From a virus, in IMG/VR virus record IMGVR_UViG_3300025082_000010, positions 1-50,278 of that record: 50,278 nucleotides of DNA, one strand, 5' to 3'. Of the stretch, positions 1 to 6,712 are shown one piece after another. A program made the translations under genes and the position numbers. The notes below the pieces were generated by a model that did no database searches, was not told where the DNA came from, and was given only the letters and a program-made list of their open reading frames with translations. Each line of letters starts with the position of its first letter. Within the stretch, counting starts at the first letter, position 1.

Positions 1-110
1 CATTTGAAGAATACGTATGCATGGTTTCCGTATTCTTCTGCTATCCATACATTTTGATTCTTCTTGAATCGATGGGTGTCTTTTTTGGCCTTGAACATTT
101 TTACTTCCAT
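1..110 (-). CDS. Partial copy of the 84-residue gene found at 49462-49716
   Basis: The first 36 codons (MEVKMFKAKK...) are identical to the complete gene at the right end; the rest runs off the window. It is the same gene seen twice because the ends overlap. Its function is unknown. The start is preceded by the leader CTAGATAATTATGG shared with neighbouring genes. Confidence 0.8.
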   Translation of the reverse strand, partial: MEVKMFKAKKDTHRFKKNQNVWIAEEYGNHAYVFFK

Positions 111-127
111 AATTATCTAGTGTTTTA
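1..127. repeat. Left copy of a 127-base terminal repeat
   Basis: These bases are identical to 49607-49733, and the match stops exactly at base 127. A second exact match follows (142-254 with 50166-50278). The two window ends are therefore the same locus, joined through different middle parts: 14 bases here, 432 bases at the right end. A 127-base exact overlap is also a common assembler k-mer length, so this is probably the overlap of a circular or permuted genome with an allelic bubble and not a biological terminal repeat. Confidence 0.9.
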
Positions 128-131
128 ATTT

Positions 132-269
132 CTAAATCAATAGCGTTTCTATCTCGTAGCCTCGTGGGGTTTTGTGGGGCATGTGGAAATAAGGTTTATA
201 TCCTAGTTTGATACATCGCTCAAATAATCCCATTATCGTTTTGTCGTATTTTATTCTGTATTCGCTCAT
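132..269 (-). CDS. Short allele (45 residues) of the gene at the window junction
   Basis: The start is an ATG overlapping the stop of the upstream ribbon-helix-helix gene by four bases (ATGA). The reading frame MSEYRIKYDK...GYEIETLLI then stops at TAG. The copy at the right end continues past the same ...ETLLI residues for about 64 more (49964-50278). This is therefore a shortened allele, with the downstream 73-residue gene also missing. Function unknown. The break could be natural strain variation or an assembly choice. Confidence 0.6.
   Translation of the reverse strand: MSEYRIKYDKTIMGLFERCIKLGYKPYFHMPHKTPRGYEIETLLI
142..254. repeat. Second segment shared with the right end of the window
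   Basis: These 113 bases are identical to 50166-50278, and the match extends leftward by six more bases after one mismatch at 141. Together with 1-127 it shows that base 50278 probably joins base 255 in the real molecule, giving a genome of about 50.0 kb. Confidence 0.9.
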
Positions 270-400
270 TTTGGTAGGTGTTTATCAATTAACACCTCTA
301 TTAAATTGTTTACGCTTCTATTCTGCTTCTTAGCTTCTGTCTTTAGTCGCAAAAGTAAACCCTCCGAAATACGGAAGGCTGTTTGTTTTTTTGTGGTCAT
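266..400 (-). CDS. Small ribbon-helix-helix (Arc/MetJ-like) protein, 44 residues
   Basis: The frame reads MTTKKQTAFRISEGLLLRLK and continues through a helix ending ...NNLIEVLIDKHLPK. A short beta strand (KQTAFRIS) followed by two helices with a polar turn (KKQNRSVNN) is the plan of ribbon-helix-helix DNA-binding proteins, which bind operators as dimers and are usually 40-60 residues long. The stop overlaps the next start by four bases, so it is probably co-transcribed with that gene. It may autoregulate the small-gene block at the genome junction. Confidence 0.7.
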   Translation of the reverse strand: MTTKKQTAFRISEGLLLRLKTEAKKQNRSVNNLIEVLIDKHLPK

Positions 401-401
401 G

Positions 402-803
402 TTAAAATTCATATCCTGAGTTTATCAAGTCTTTAGTGTATAGTTTAATGTCTGCTTCTGCTCCTCTCATGCCGTTCATTTTTCTTTTGTGGTTGATCTT
501 CCCTACATTGTAGTAAGAACCTCCAACTTCATCACCAACAAAAACACTTTTTGAAGAACCTTTGTAGCTTTTAGCGTCCCAAAATGCAAACTCTTTTTTC
601 GCAGTTTCTAAAAGAGATAAAGTTAAGATTTGAAAAGCAGTTAATTCTTTAACCTCTACTTCTTCAACAAACACATCGTCAGAAAATAAAATATCTAAAT
701 CAAAACCAGCTTCTTCTTTAGAATCGTGAGCCTCTATTTTTGCGATCATTTCAGCTTCTGTGTACTCTTTGCAGTTGTCTTCGTTTAAGATGATAGTTTC
801 CAT
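402..803 (-). CDS. Hypothetical acidic protein, 133 residues
   Basis: I do not recognise this family. The first 55 residues are acidic (many D and E); the C-terminal half is mixed, with a basic patch (KINHKRKMNG). No signal peptide, membrane segment or cysteine pair is visible. The start is ATG at 803 with no Shine-Dalgarno sequence, about 20 bases after a promoter-like motif at 824-831. It begins a leftward unit that continues into the ribbon-helix-helix gene one base later and around the genome junction. Confidence 0.75.
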   Translation of the reverse strand: METIILNEDNCKEYTEAEMIAKIEAHDSKEEAGFDLDILFSDDVFVEEVEVKELTAFQILTLSLLETAKKEFAFWDAKSYKGSSKSVFVGDEVGGSYYNVGKINHKRKMNGMRGAEADIKLYTKDLINSGYEF

Positions 804-823
804 AGTTTCTTTTTGTTATGATG

Positions 824-854
824 TAAATATAGATGTTATATATATGTTATACAA
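824..854 (-). promoter_or_regulatory. Predicted Bacteroidota-type promoter for the leftward small-gene unit
   Basis: On the minus strand TTG (852-854) is followed after 20 bases by TATATTTA, close to the -33 TTTG / -7 TAnnTTTG promoter of Bacteroidota. It sits just after the terminator of the upstream operon and just before the ATG at 803. Confidence 0.5.
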
Positions 855-883
855 GTATTATACAAAAAAGGTTTCAAAATAAT

Positions 884-917
884 TAAAAAAACTACTCCCA
901 TCCCTACAGGGAGTAGT
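884..917 (-). terminator. Rho-independent terminator of the methyltransferase/helicase operon
   Basis: A nine-base perfect stem (ACTACTCCC / GGGAGTAGT, loop of nine) is followed on the minus strand by seven T. It lies about 95 bases past the last gene of the operon that runs from 4067 to 1013. The stem could also stop plus-strand transcripts, but there only four A follow. Confidence 0.8.
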
Positions 918-1012
918 AAAACCGTCTGTTTTTAGTTTGCCAAGGTTTTAGGATTAATTTGAATTGTTAAAATTAATTATTACAATAGGGTACAATGGCA
1001 ACTATCGACCCT

Positions 1013-1282
1013 TTAATCTAAATCTAGCTTATCAGGTAAATGTTTTATTATCTTATCTCTGGCATCTACTACGCGCCCTTCAATGTCATGAATACACGCT
1101 ATTTGTTCGATGATAATACTAACATCCGAAACCTCATTAACAAGGTCATCAGATGTTATCTCTTTGCTTCTCGATTTCTGCAATAGTGTTGCAAGTTCTA
1201 GAAGCTCCTCTATCCACTTATTAAGCATAGCATCATATCCATATTTTGAGTAGATACGGTTGTATAGGTCTGTGTTTTTCAT
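1013..1282 (-). CDS. MazG-like nucleotide pyrophosphohydrolase, 89 residues
   Basis: All-alpha NTP pyrophosphohydrolases hydrolyse nucleoside triphosphates to monophosphates with Mg2+ held by an EExxE ... ExxD motif. Here EELLE is at about residues 25-29 and EVSD near 50, with the expected spacing. The length (89) fits the short single-domain phage members. It is the last gene of a leftward operon and its ATG overlaps the methyltransferase stop by one base. Phage MazG proteins may adjust nucleotide pools or alarmones; here that role is inference. Confidence 0.7.
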   Translation of the reverse strand: MKNTDLYNRIYSKYGYDAMLNKWIEELLELATLLQKSRSKEITSDDLVNEVSDVSIIIEQIACIHDIEGRVVDARDKIIKHLPDKLDLD

Positions 1283-2298
1283 TAGAATAATTCTTTTTGT
1301 TCTGCAACTTCTGTAAACCTATTATTAACCCCTTTTAGGTTCATTATTGCTTGGTTATAGTAACTATCTTTAAGCTCCACACCTATTGCCTTACGCCCCA
1401 TTGAAACAGCTCCGTAAACCTCTGTACCACACCCCATAAAAGGAGTTAAAACCGTTTCGCCTTCATTAGAATATAAATCTATAATTCTATCAACAACATC
1501 TAGCTGAGTCGGTGTAACGTGTTTTTCGTCTTCTTCATCTTTTGATTCTTTATATTTTAAACAGTTTTCTACCCTTATGTCATCCCAAACAGCACTAGCA
1601 TACCTTTGCCAAATCATATGACTAAGTTTATTCGTTTTAGGGTCTTCATGATCTTTATACTTCTTGTTTATGTGTTCCCAAAGATCTTCACCATTAATAA
1701 AATTTGTTCCGTTAGCTCTGTTATAAATCCCTACTGTTTCTGGTAAAACAGGGGTAGCACCAGCATAGTGAGTTAAGCCAAATTCATGAGTAACGGGTGT
1801 TTTATTTTCTCCTTTTTTCTTAAACAAAAGAATATAGTCAGGCATAGCTGGATAATTTTTAGTAGAATCTTCTACTATAAATTTGTGCATTAATGACTGA
1901 ACCATTGTTTTTATTCTAACTTTTAAGGGTTCTTTCCAAGTTGTTATTTTACTCATATAAGTAAAGCCGTTAGCCTCATAAAGTTTGATTATTTCAGCTG
2001 GGAAATCAGTCAAAGCTCCATTATATTTGAAAAGATCAGTACAATGAACGGCATTAATACGACCATTTTTAGTAACTCTTGAAAGCTCTTTTACTAAGTA
2101 TTCATATTGCTTATAAAACTCTTCATTGCTAGAAACATTGCTCATATCACGCTCTGAACTTGAATAAGTATAAAGGCTTGCAAAGGGTGGAGAGTAAACC
2201 GATAAATCAACAGACTCATTAGGCATCTCTTTTATTACTTCCATAACATCACTATTATAGATAGCATAATCTTTTGTTATAATTTGTTCTTTAGTCAT
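1282..2298 (-). CDS. DNA methyltransferase (N4-cytosine/N6-adenine type), 338 residues
   Basis: Transfers a methyl group from S-adenosylmethionine to an exocyclic amino group of a DNA base. The catalytic motif SPPF is at residues 36-39. The cofactor motif TPFMGCGT is at 285-292, followed by GVEL near 306. Having the catalytic motif before the cofactor motif is the beta-class permutation. No endonuclease gene is adjacent, so it is probably an orphan enzyme that protects phage DNA from host restriction. It starts two bases outside the SNF2-helicase stop, and the two are likely translated together. SPPF occurs in both N4C and some N6A enzymes, so the base modified is not certain. Confidence 0.88.
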   Translation of the reverse strand: MTKEQIITKDYAIYNSDVMEVIKEMPNESVDLSVYSPPFASLYTYSSSERDMSNVSSNEEFYKQYEYLVKELSRVTKNGRINAVHCTDLFKYNGALTDFPAEIIKLYEANGFTYMSKITTWKEPLKVRIKTMVQSLMHKFIVEDSTKNYPAMPDYILLFKKKGENKTPVTHEFGLTHYAGATPVLPETVGIYNRANGTNFINGEDLWEHINKKYKDHEDPKTNKLSHMIWQRYASAVWDDIRVENCLKYKESKDEEDEKHVTPTQLDVVDRIIDLYSNEGETVLTPFMGCGTEVYGAVSMGRKAIGVELKDSYYNQAIMNLKGVNNRFTEVAEQKELF

Positions 2299-2299
2299 C

Positions 2300-3667
2300 T
2301 TAAATAAATTTAGGTAGCTGTACTTTTTTATTAAATTCTTTTACTTTTTGGTTAAACGATCCGTTAACATTATCAACCAAATTCTTATAAAGTTCTTTCG
2401 CTTTTTTTGTTTTTTGTTTCAGTGATTCTATAATTCTAGTTTGGCCGTCAGAAATAACAAGATCAACAGTTACCTCATTCTTTTGTCCAAATCTCCAAAA
2501 CCTCCTATAAGCTTGATACATTTGTTCATAACTCCAAGTAGGAAAGAACACACAGTGATTACAGTGTTGCCAGTTTAACCCCATCCCTGTCATTTTAGCC
2601 TTGGTAATAATTCTCTTTATTTTACCATTTGCAAAATCTAACAATATTTGCTCTTTTTTCTCTATAGATAAAGAACCTATTATCTCTACTGCTTCTGGGT
2701 CAAGTTCTTTCAATATTTCACTTTCTTTATTTGTATTACACCAATACACAGAGGTTTTGTCATGAGCCAGCTCTACAGCTTTTTCACATCGTTGTTGTTC
2801 TGTCTGTTTTTGCTCATGCCTAACCTCTGTCATTGTTTTTGCTATAGGGGTAAACATCTGTACCTGACCATCAACACTAATTAAAGATTGATTTTTTATT
2901 GTATGAGTATTTATAGTTAATTCAGGTAATACATATTTTTCATCTGAAAAACCTAAGTCACTAGGCATTTTAACCATTATTGCCCACTGATTAACCCATG
3001 AGAAAAAATCGTTTTCAGCATGTGGTTTTAGATAAAATTTATTACCTATATTATTTCTTCCTCCTGTATCATTTTGGTTATTTTTAAAAAAAGTGGCTAA
3101 CATATCCATATAACCCATATGTCCAAGAACCTCCGAGCTTGTCCCCAATTCAATAAAATCGTTAGGGCTGGGGGTCGCAGTTGACAGAAATCTATAAGGA
3201 ACTTTCTTTACAAAAGATGTAACTTGAGTTTTAATTTTGCCGTTAAAGTTTTTAAGAATGCTTGACTCATCTAATATCACACCTTCAAAATCTGATTTAT
3301 CAAAGTAGTGTAAGCGTTCATAGTTACATATTACAATACTTTTTGTATGAGAACCATGTTTTGAATATTCAACATCATCAATACCTAGTTTTTCAGCTTC
3401 TAGGATAAACTGAAACGCAACGGCAAGAGGGGTTAATATCAAAACCTTTCCTTTTGTGTGGTTTACAATGTTCTGAGCTAATGAAATTTGTATCAATGTC
3501 TTTCCTAGTCCAGTATCAGCGAAAACAGCCATACGACCTTTTAAAGTAGCTCTTTTTATTATCTCAGCTTGGAAATCAAAAGCAATATCAGGGATATAAT
3601 TAGCCTCAAAACCAGCGTTACCTATAGAGTGTCTTTTTGATTTTAATAGTTCGTAATATTCCTTCAT
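2300..3667 (-). CDS. SNF2-family DEAD/DEAH helicase, 455 residues
   Basis: ATP-dependent DNA translocase of superfamily 2. Walker A (DTGLGKT) is at 51-57. The Walker B box reads DESS (132-135) in place of DEAH. Motif III-like STATPS follows near 158. The C-terminal RecA-like lobe has the SNF2 motif VI QAYRRFWRFGQ (385-395), where the arginines act as fingers. The length is that of the compact phage form without accessory domains. It overlaps the upstream 29-residue gene (ATGA) and is followed by the methyltransferase; helicase-methyltransferase pairs are common in phages, but their joint role is not settled. Confidence 0.88.
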   Translation of the reverse strand: MKEYYELLKSKRHSIGNAGFEANYIPDIAFDFQAEIIKRATLKGRMAVFADTGLGKTLIQISLAQNIVNHTKGKVLILTPLAVAFQFILEAEKLGIDDVEYSKHGSHTKSIVICNYERLHYFDKSDFEGVILDESSILKNFNGKIKTQVTSFVKKVPYRFLSTATPSPNDFIELGTSSEVLGHMGYMDMLATFFKNNQNDTGGRNNIGNKFYLKPHAENDFFSWVNQWAIMVKMPSDLGFSDEKYVLPELTINTHTIKNQSLISVDGQVQMFTPIAKTMTEVRHEQKQTEQQRCEKAVELAHDKTSVYWCNTNKESEILKELDPEAVEIIGSLSIEKKEQILLDFANGKIKRIITKAKMTGMGLNWQHCNHCVFFPTWSYEQMYQAYRRFWRFGQKNEVTVDLVISDGQTRIIESLKQKTKKAKELYKNLVDNVNGSFNQKVKEFNKKVQLPKFI

Positions 3668-3753
3668 GCTGTCAAGTATTTTAATAGTTCGTAAAGTGCG
3701 GTTAATATAACCGCTGTTATTGTTATAGTCCAGAAGTATTTATTATCTATCAT
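3664..3753 (-). CDS. 29-residue single-pass membrane peptide
   Basis: This frame starts at an ATG overlapping the stop of the 105-residue gene (ATGA) and ends at a TGA overlapping the start of the helicase (ATGA). Such double four-base overlap is unlikely by chance. The peptide MIDNKYFWTITITAVILTAL continues to ...YELLKYLTA and has one hydrophobic segment (about residues 7-21). The role is unknown; it could be a membrane-active microprotein or serve translational coupling. Confidence 0.6.
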   Translation of the reverse strand: MIDNKYFWTITITAVILTALYELLKYLTA

Positions 3754-4067
3754 AGTAGTGGCTTTGCTTGTTCTGGTAGGTCTATCTTCCTATAAATCTC
3801 CACCAACTCACATAAAGCCTCAAAAGCTGGCCATAGTTCTTGTTGTGTTTCTGTTAGGTAAGTGTTTAGAATCACCTCTCTCTTAGGCCAATCTATAACC
3901 GTATCTAGGTCTAGTCCGCTGTGAGGTTGTGGGGTGATTGCTTCATTTGCTTCTTTAACCTGCTTAAGTAGTTCGAATGCTTCTACTCGCTTTTTTAGAT
4001 CTTCAATAGGCTTGTAAAAGTGTTCGTCAACATATTCCTTCAGTTTTTTTATTTTCTTCTTTTTCAT
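3750..4067 (-). CDS. Coiled-coil hypothetical protein, 105 residues
   Basis: A lysine-rich N terminus (MKKKKIKKLKEY) precedes a heptad-like helix, then a central Pro-rich turn (TPQPHSG) and a helical C-terminal half ending ...QAKPLL. I do not recognise the family. I choose ATG at 4067: a longer frame from a TTG at 4094 would start inside the likely -7 box (4092-4099). It is the first gene of the helicase/methyltransferase operon. Confidence 0.65.
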   Translation of the reverse strand: MKKKKIKKLKEYVDEHFYKPIEDLKKRVEAFELLKQVKEANEAITPQPHSGLDLDTVIDWPKREVILNTYLTETQQELWPAFEALCELVEIYRKIDLPEQAKPLL

Positions 4068-4091
4068 CTTTATTTGTTTAAGTCTACATTG

Positions 4092-4099
4092 CAATTATA
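4092..4099 (-). promoter_or_regulatory. Likely -7 box of the leftward helicase/methyltransferase operon
   Basis: The minus strand reads TATAATTG here, one base from TAnnTTTG, 25 bases before the ATG at 4067. The -33 region (TTAG, about 20 bases upstream) is weak. It lies back to back with a strong rightward promoter, so 4100-4200 is the divergent control region. Confidence 0.4.
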
Positions 4100-4179
4100 C
4101 GCGCTTTAAAATTAAAAGACTAACATTATTTTACTTTTTTGGTAAATTAATTTTACTTGAAAGTTTTTGCAACCTTTAC

Positions 4180-4210
4180 TTTGATGGTAACGTTTCTTAT
4201 CATATATTTG
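4180..4210 (+). promoter_or_regulatory. Canonical Bacteroidota promoter of the early rightward operon
   Basis: TTTG (4180-4183), 19 bases, then TATATTTG (4203-4210) is a full match to the Bacteroidota -33/-7 consensus. The Cro-like gene begins 28 bases after it. The surrounding 4100-4200 is AT-rich and may hold binding sites for that regulator. Confidence 0.8.
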
Positions 4211-4237
4211 AAGCATACAAAAAATGAACAGATGTAA

Positions 4238-4435
4238 ATGGACCTAAATCAAGAGATAACGGTAAGGGTCAATAAATGGCTAACAGACAACGGTATCCAG
4301 AAACAAAAACTACAAGAGATACTAAGTATTAGTAGGCCATCTTTGACCGCAAAATTAAACAATGATAGCACGTGGAAGAATAAAGAGATTGAGGTGCTCA
4401 AGCAAAACAAGATAATCAAAATAACAGTAAGATGA
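4238..4435 (+). CDS. Cro-like helix-turn-helix regulator, 65 residues
   Basis: Residues 20-40 (QKQKLQEILSISRPSLTAKL) form a typical lambda-repressor-type helix-turn-helix: a helix, the turn LSIS, and a recognition helix starting RPSLTAKL. The length fits Cro-like proteins. It is the first gene after the early rightward promoter and faces the divergent leftward operon, the place of a transcription switch. No partner CI-type repressor is visible. Its stop overlaps the next start by four bases. Confidence 0.75.
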   Translation: MDLNQEITVRVNKWLTDNGIQKQKLQEILSISRPSLTAKLNNDSTWKNKEIEVLKQNKIIKITVR

Positions 4436-4662
4436 AATTACAGACAGATATTAAAGTTTCCGATATTAAATCAGGGGACAAGATACATATAGTCGAATTA
4501 CTGACTAACTCGGATACAATATATAATGTCGAGTATGGACACGCTACGCCTATAGGAATAGACCCATTTGGAGTATATCTAGAGGGTTCGTATGTTGGTG
4601 AGCTTAGAACCTTTCTAACGATGCATGAAGAAGTAAACAACACTATAACCGTAATAAGATGA
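4432..4662 (+). CDS. Hypothetical protein, 76 residues
   Basis: I do not recognise it. The pattern of alternating hydrophobic residues (KIHIVELL, IYNVEYG, GVYLEGSYVGEL) suggests a small beta-rich fold. No cysteine pair or membrane segment. It overlaps its neighbours by four bases on both sides (ATGA), so it is translationally coupled between the Cro-like regulator and the ERF recombinase. Confidence 0.7.
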   Translation: MKLQTDIKVSDIKSGDKIHIVELLTNSDTIYNVEYGHATPIGIDPFGVYLEGSYVGELRTFLTMHEEVNNTITVIR

Positions 4663-5168
4663 GTATTTACAAGAAACTATTTGAACTACAAAAAGAGATA
4701 GGCACGATAAGCAAGAGCACAACTAACCCGTTCTTCAAGTCTAAGTACTTTGATATAAACGCATTGATTGAGCATGTACAGCCATTACTAGAAAAACACG
4801 GGTTATTACTAACACAACCAATATCAAACGGTAGGGTTTATAGTATAATTCATGATGTAGGTAGCGAAAAAATTGACTTTACAGAAAGCTCTATAGATTT
4901 ACCTCAAATATCAGACCCTCAAAAACTAGGTTCTGCAATCACATATTATAGGAGGTATACGCTTGCTTCTTTGCTTGCTTTACAGGCTGAGGATGATGAT
5001 GGAAATAAAGCTTCTAGATCAGAACCAAAGCAACCCGCAAAACCCATTCTTTCAGATAAACAATATCAATCAGCATTAAAAGGTACTAAAAAACAGATTA
5101 AAAATGTTTTAGCATCTTATGAGTTGAGCCAATACAAAAGACAAGAACTAGAAAAACTAATAAAATAA
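4659..5168 (+). CDS. erf: ERF-family single-strand annealing protein, 169 residues
   Basis: ERF proteins bind single-stranded DNA and promote annealing, helping phage recombination and genome circularisation. The family hallmark, SAITYYRRYTLASLLALQ followed by AEDDDGN, is at residues 92-116. The N-terminal KEIGTISKSTTNPFFKSKYF also fits (substrate-binding core). The C-terminal part after about 125 is a lysine-rich tail. The OB-fold protein is next, giving a recombination pair. Confidence 0.9.
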   Translation: MSIYKKLFELQKEIGTISKSTTNPFFKSKYFDINALIEHVQPLLEKHGLLLTQPISNGRVYSIIHDVGSEKIDFTESSIDLPQISDPQKLGSAITYYRRYTLASLLALQAEDDDGNKASRSEPKQPAKPILSDKQYQSALKGTKKQIKNVLASYELSQYKRQELEKLIK

Positions 5169-5170
5169 TT

Positions 5171-5518
5171 ATGTCACATACAATAGAGGGAAAACTACTA
5201 GTAAAATACGATACACAAGCTGTAAGTGATCGGTTTAGAAAAAGAGAGTTTGTTTTATACACAGAGGAAAACAACAACGGTACTATTTACGAAAACACCC
5301 CAAAATTTCAACTAACACAAGATAGATGTGATATACTTGATAATTTTAATCAAGGTGATAATATAAAGATCAATTTCAATGTAAGAGGCAACAAGTGGGA
5401 AAAAGACGGTACAACGTCTTATTTTACAAATCTTGATGCTTGGAAAATTGAGGCTATGGATAGTGTACAAAATCATGATTCACCAGTTCCAGAAGATGAA
5501 AAAATGCCTTGGGATTGA
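5171..5518 (+). CDS. DUF3127/SSB-like OB-fold protein, 115 residues
   Basis: A five-strand OB pattern is visible: EGKLLVKYD, REFVLYTEE, PKFQLTQD, GDNIKINFNVRG and SYFTNLDAWKIE. This matches the DUF3127 family, common in Bacteroidota and their phages. The acidic C terminus EDEKMPWD resembles the protein-recruiting tail of SSB. Following directly after ERF, it probably coats single-stranded DNA during annealing or replication. The SSB function is inferred from fold and tail. Confidence 0.75.
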   Translation: MSHTIEGKLLVKYDTQAVSDRFRKREFVLYTEENNNGTIYENTPKFQLTQDRCDILDNFNQGDNIKINFNVRGNKWEKDGTTSYFTNLDAWKIEAMDSVQNHDSPVPEDEKMPWD

Positions 5519-5727
5519 ACGAGTATATCATTATAGAGGGTAGTGACTATAAGAATATGTTTTTCATAGAGGCTAAGTTCTGGGTGATTTGCAACGACAC
5601 CCGTCACTATCTTTTCTACACAGAAGACCAGCATAAGCCTATAATATCGCTTAACTATTACAAGTGGACTATTATAGGGGAGAATGGGGAAATAAGAATG
5701 AACCCGTTTGATTACGTGGAGGTATAA
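5515..5727 (+). CDS. Hypothetical protein, about 70 residues, TTG start
   Basis: There is no ATG near the beginning of this frame. The best start is the TTG that overlaps the previous stop (TTGA), a pattern also seen at 7133. The protein is rich in aromatic residues (FFIEAKFWVICN, YYKWTIIG) and ends in PFDYVEV. Probably a small beta-rich fold; function unknown. Confidence 0.65.
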   Translation: MNEYIIIEGSDYKNMFFIEAKFWVICNDTRHYLFYTEDQHKPIISLNYYKWTIIGENGEIRMNPFDYVEV

Positions 5728-5734
5728 TATTGAG

Positions 5735-5799
5735 TGTTTGGGTAGTTGGGAATTGAAACACTACCCTACCAAATATTGACAACTTAAAATTGAAACACG
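5735..5799 (+). other. Short intergenic region with overlapping inverted repeats
   Basis: Two stems interleave: GTGTTT with AAACAC, and GGGTAG with CTACCC, a pseudoknot-like arrangement. The 11-base word AATTGAAACAC occurs twice, the second copy ending one base before the ATG at 5800. It may be a translational control site or the trace of an insertion. Confidence 0.35.
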
Positions 5800-5988
5800 A
5801 TGGAACAAAATACAGATAAAACCCAATTACCTAAACATATTGTTAGCAATAGCACATTAGATAAATGTATTGAATTGTTTGACAAATTAACGCCAATGGA
5901 AAGGTTGATTGTAATGGATAAGACTTGTAAAAATTGCGGAAACACTATTGAAGAATGGGTGTGTAGTAAATGTGATAACCCTTGCTAG
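5800..5988 (+). CDS. Small protein with C-terminal zinc ribbon, 62 residues
   Basis: The last 20 residues carry two Cys pairs (CKNC and CSKC, with a further C at the end), a zinc-ribbon arrangement. The N-terminal part is helical and polar. The stop TAG is the first triplet of a 20-base sequence repeated after another small gene (44685-44924, minus strand). This marks it as a cassette-like gene. Confidence 0.65.
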   Translation: MEQNTDKTQLPKHIVSNSTLDKCIELFDKLTPMERLIVMDKTCKNCGNTIEEWVCSKCDNPC

Positions 5989-6016
5989 TATTAATGCTAA
6001 CGTTTAAGCTAAAATT
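5986..6016 (+). repeat. attC-like element, left half only
   Basis: It begins with TAGTATTAATGCTAACGTTT, identical for 20 bases to the start of the element behind the unrelated gene at 44685-44924, then AAGCTAAAATT. Only the TAAC-side half is present; the next gene begins where the right half would be. Confidence 0.5.
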
Positions 6017-6175
6017 ATGTTTATGAGCAAAGCGAAGAAATTAAATTTAGGTATTGTTATAAACCCGAAGGGTGAGCAGTTGGTTTGTCCTGTATGTAGA
6101 AGCAGAAGAATAAAACAAGACCCTAAATGGGAGGATAATGAATGTTTGAATTGTAATAAGATTTGGACAAACTAA
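6017..6175 (+). CDS. Zinc-ribbon microprotein, 52 residues
   Basis: The frame has CPVC at residues 24-27 and CLNC at 43-46, a classic two-knuckle zinc ribbon with a basic stretch between (RSRRIKQD). It ends WTN. The start may be ATG 6017 or the in-frame ATG at 6023. It lies between two attC-like elements in the same orientation. Possible roles include nucleic-acid binding or an RNA polymerase partner; neither is shown. Confidence 0.65.
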   Translation: MFMSKAKKLNLGIVINPKGEQLVCPVCRSRRIKQDPKWEDNECLNCNKIWTN

Positions 6176-6180
6176 TTGTT

Positions 6181-6228
6181 TATAACATTGAAATAAAGCG
6201 CGTTTTAATGCGCATTATGGAATGTTAT
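6181..6228 (+). repeat. attC-like element with GTTTTAATG loop
   Basis: Outer arms ATAACATT / AATGTTAT, inner arms ATAA-GCGC / GCGC-TTAT with one mismatch, loop GTTTTAAT. It starts six bases after the stop of the zinc-ribbon gene. It is followed by a mini hairpin (AGGC / GCCT around the same loop) and TTTATTT, which probably acts as a weak terminator and is shared with the element at 42224. Confidence 0.6.
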
Positions 6229-6263
6229 CAGGCGTTTTAATGCCTTTATTTAAAAATAAGAAA

Positions 6264-6482
6264 ATGACAATAGAAGAGAAAGTAGAACAAGCCCTACCGC
6301 TACACATACCTTTTAGCGCGTACGGAATAGCAGAAATAGTTTACCCCAACCTAAGGAGGAAACACCCTAAAGGACACTTTATTAACACAGGGGAGGGTGA
6401 TGTTAAGATAGTTCTTGCTAAATTGGACTATGTAGAGGATCTTGGTGACGGGATGTATTGTATAGAAAAAATAGAGTTATGA
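6264..6482 (+). CDS. Hypothetical protein, 72 residues
   Basis: Start chosen at ATG 6264 (MTIEEKVEQALPLHIPFSAY), because the longer frame upstream runs through the hairpin element. The sequence looks like a small winged-helix-type fold: three helices, then LAKLDYVEDLGDGMYCIE as a possible beta wing. That idea is tentative. The stop overlaps the next gene by four bases. Confidence 0.6.
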   Translation: MTIEEKVEQALPLHIPFSAYGIAEIVYPNLRRKHPKGHFINTGEGDVKIVLAKLDYVEDLGDGMYCIEKIEL

Positions 6483-6712
6483 CACAGAGTAAAGCATTTG
6501 AATACTTAATCGAAAACAAAGAGAATTGCAGAATAGCAATGGGCATGCTGACAAGCTCAGAGGAAAGCGCTCCTATTTGGGAGGCACTCAGAGAAACCCT
6601 GTTAAACCTTCAACAAGCGATTGCACAAGATAACTATGATGAGGTTGTTGAGTCAATAGATAGGAGTGAGGTTATTTGGGAATCTATAAAAAAGGATATA
6701 AAAAAAGCCTAG
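6479..6712 (+). CDS. Hypothetical helical protein, 77 residues
   Basis: The start ATG overlaps the previous stop (ATGA). The protein is predicted to be all-helical and acidic, ending in a lysine-rich tail (SIKKDIKKA). I do not recognise it. Its stop codon lies inside the left arm of a nine-base hairpin. Confidence 0.65.
   Translation: MTQSKAFEYLIENKENCRIAMGMLTSSEESAPIWEALRETLLNLQQAIAQDNYDEVVESIDRSEVIWESIKKDIKKA

Noticed and set aside
4224-4247. Seven-codon leader frame before the Cro-like gene
   Set aside because: Too short to support; the overlap with the ATG at 4238 may be chance.
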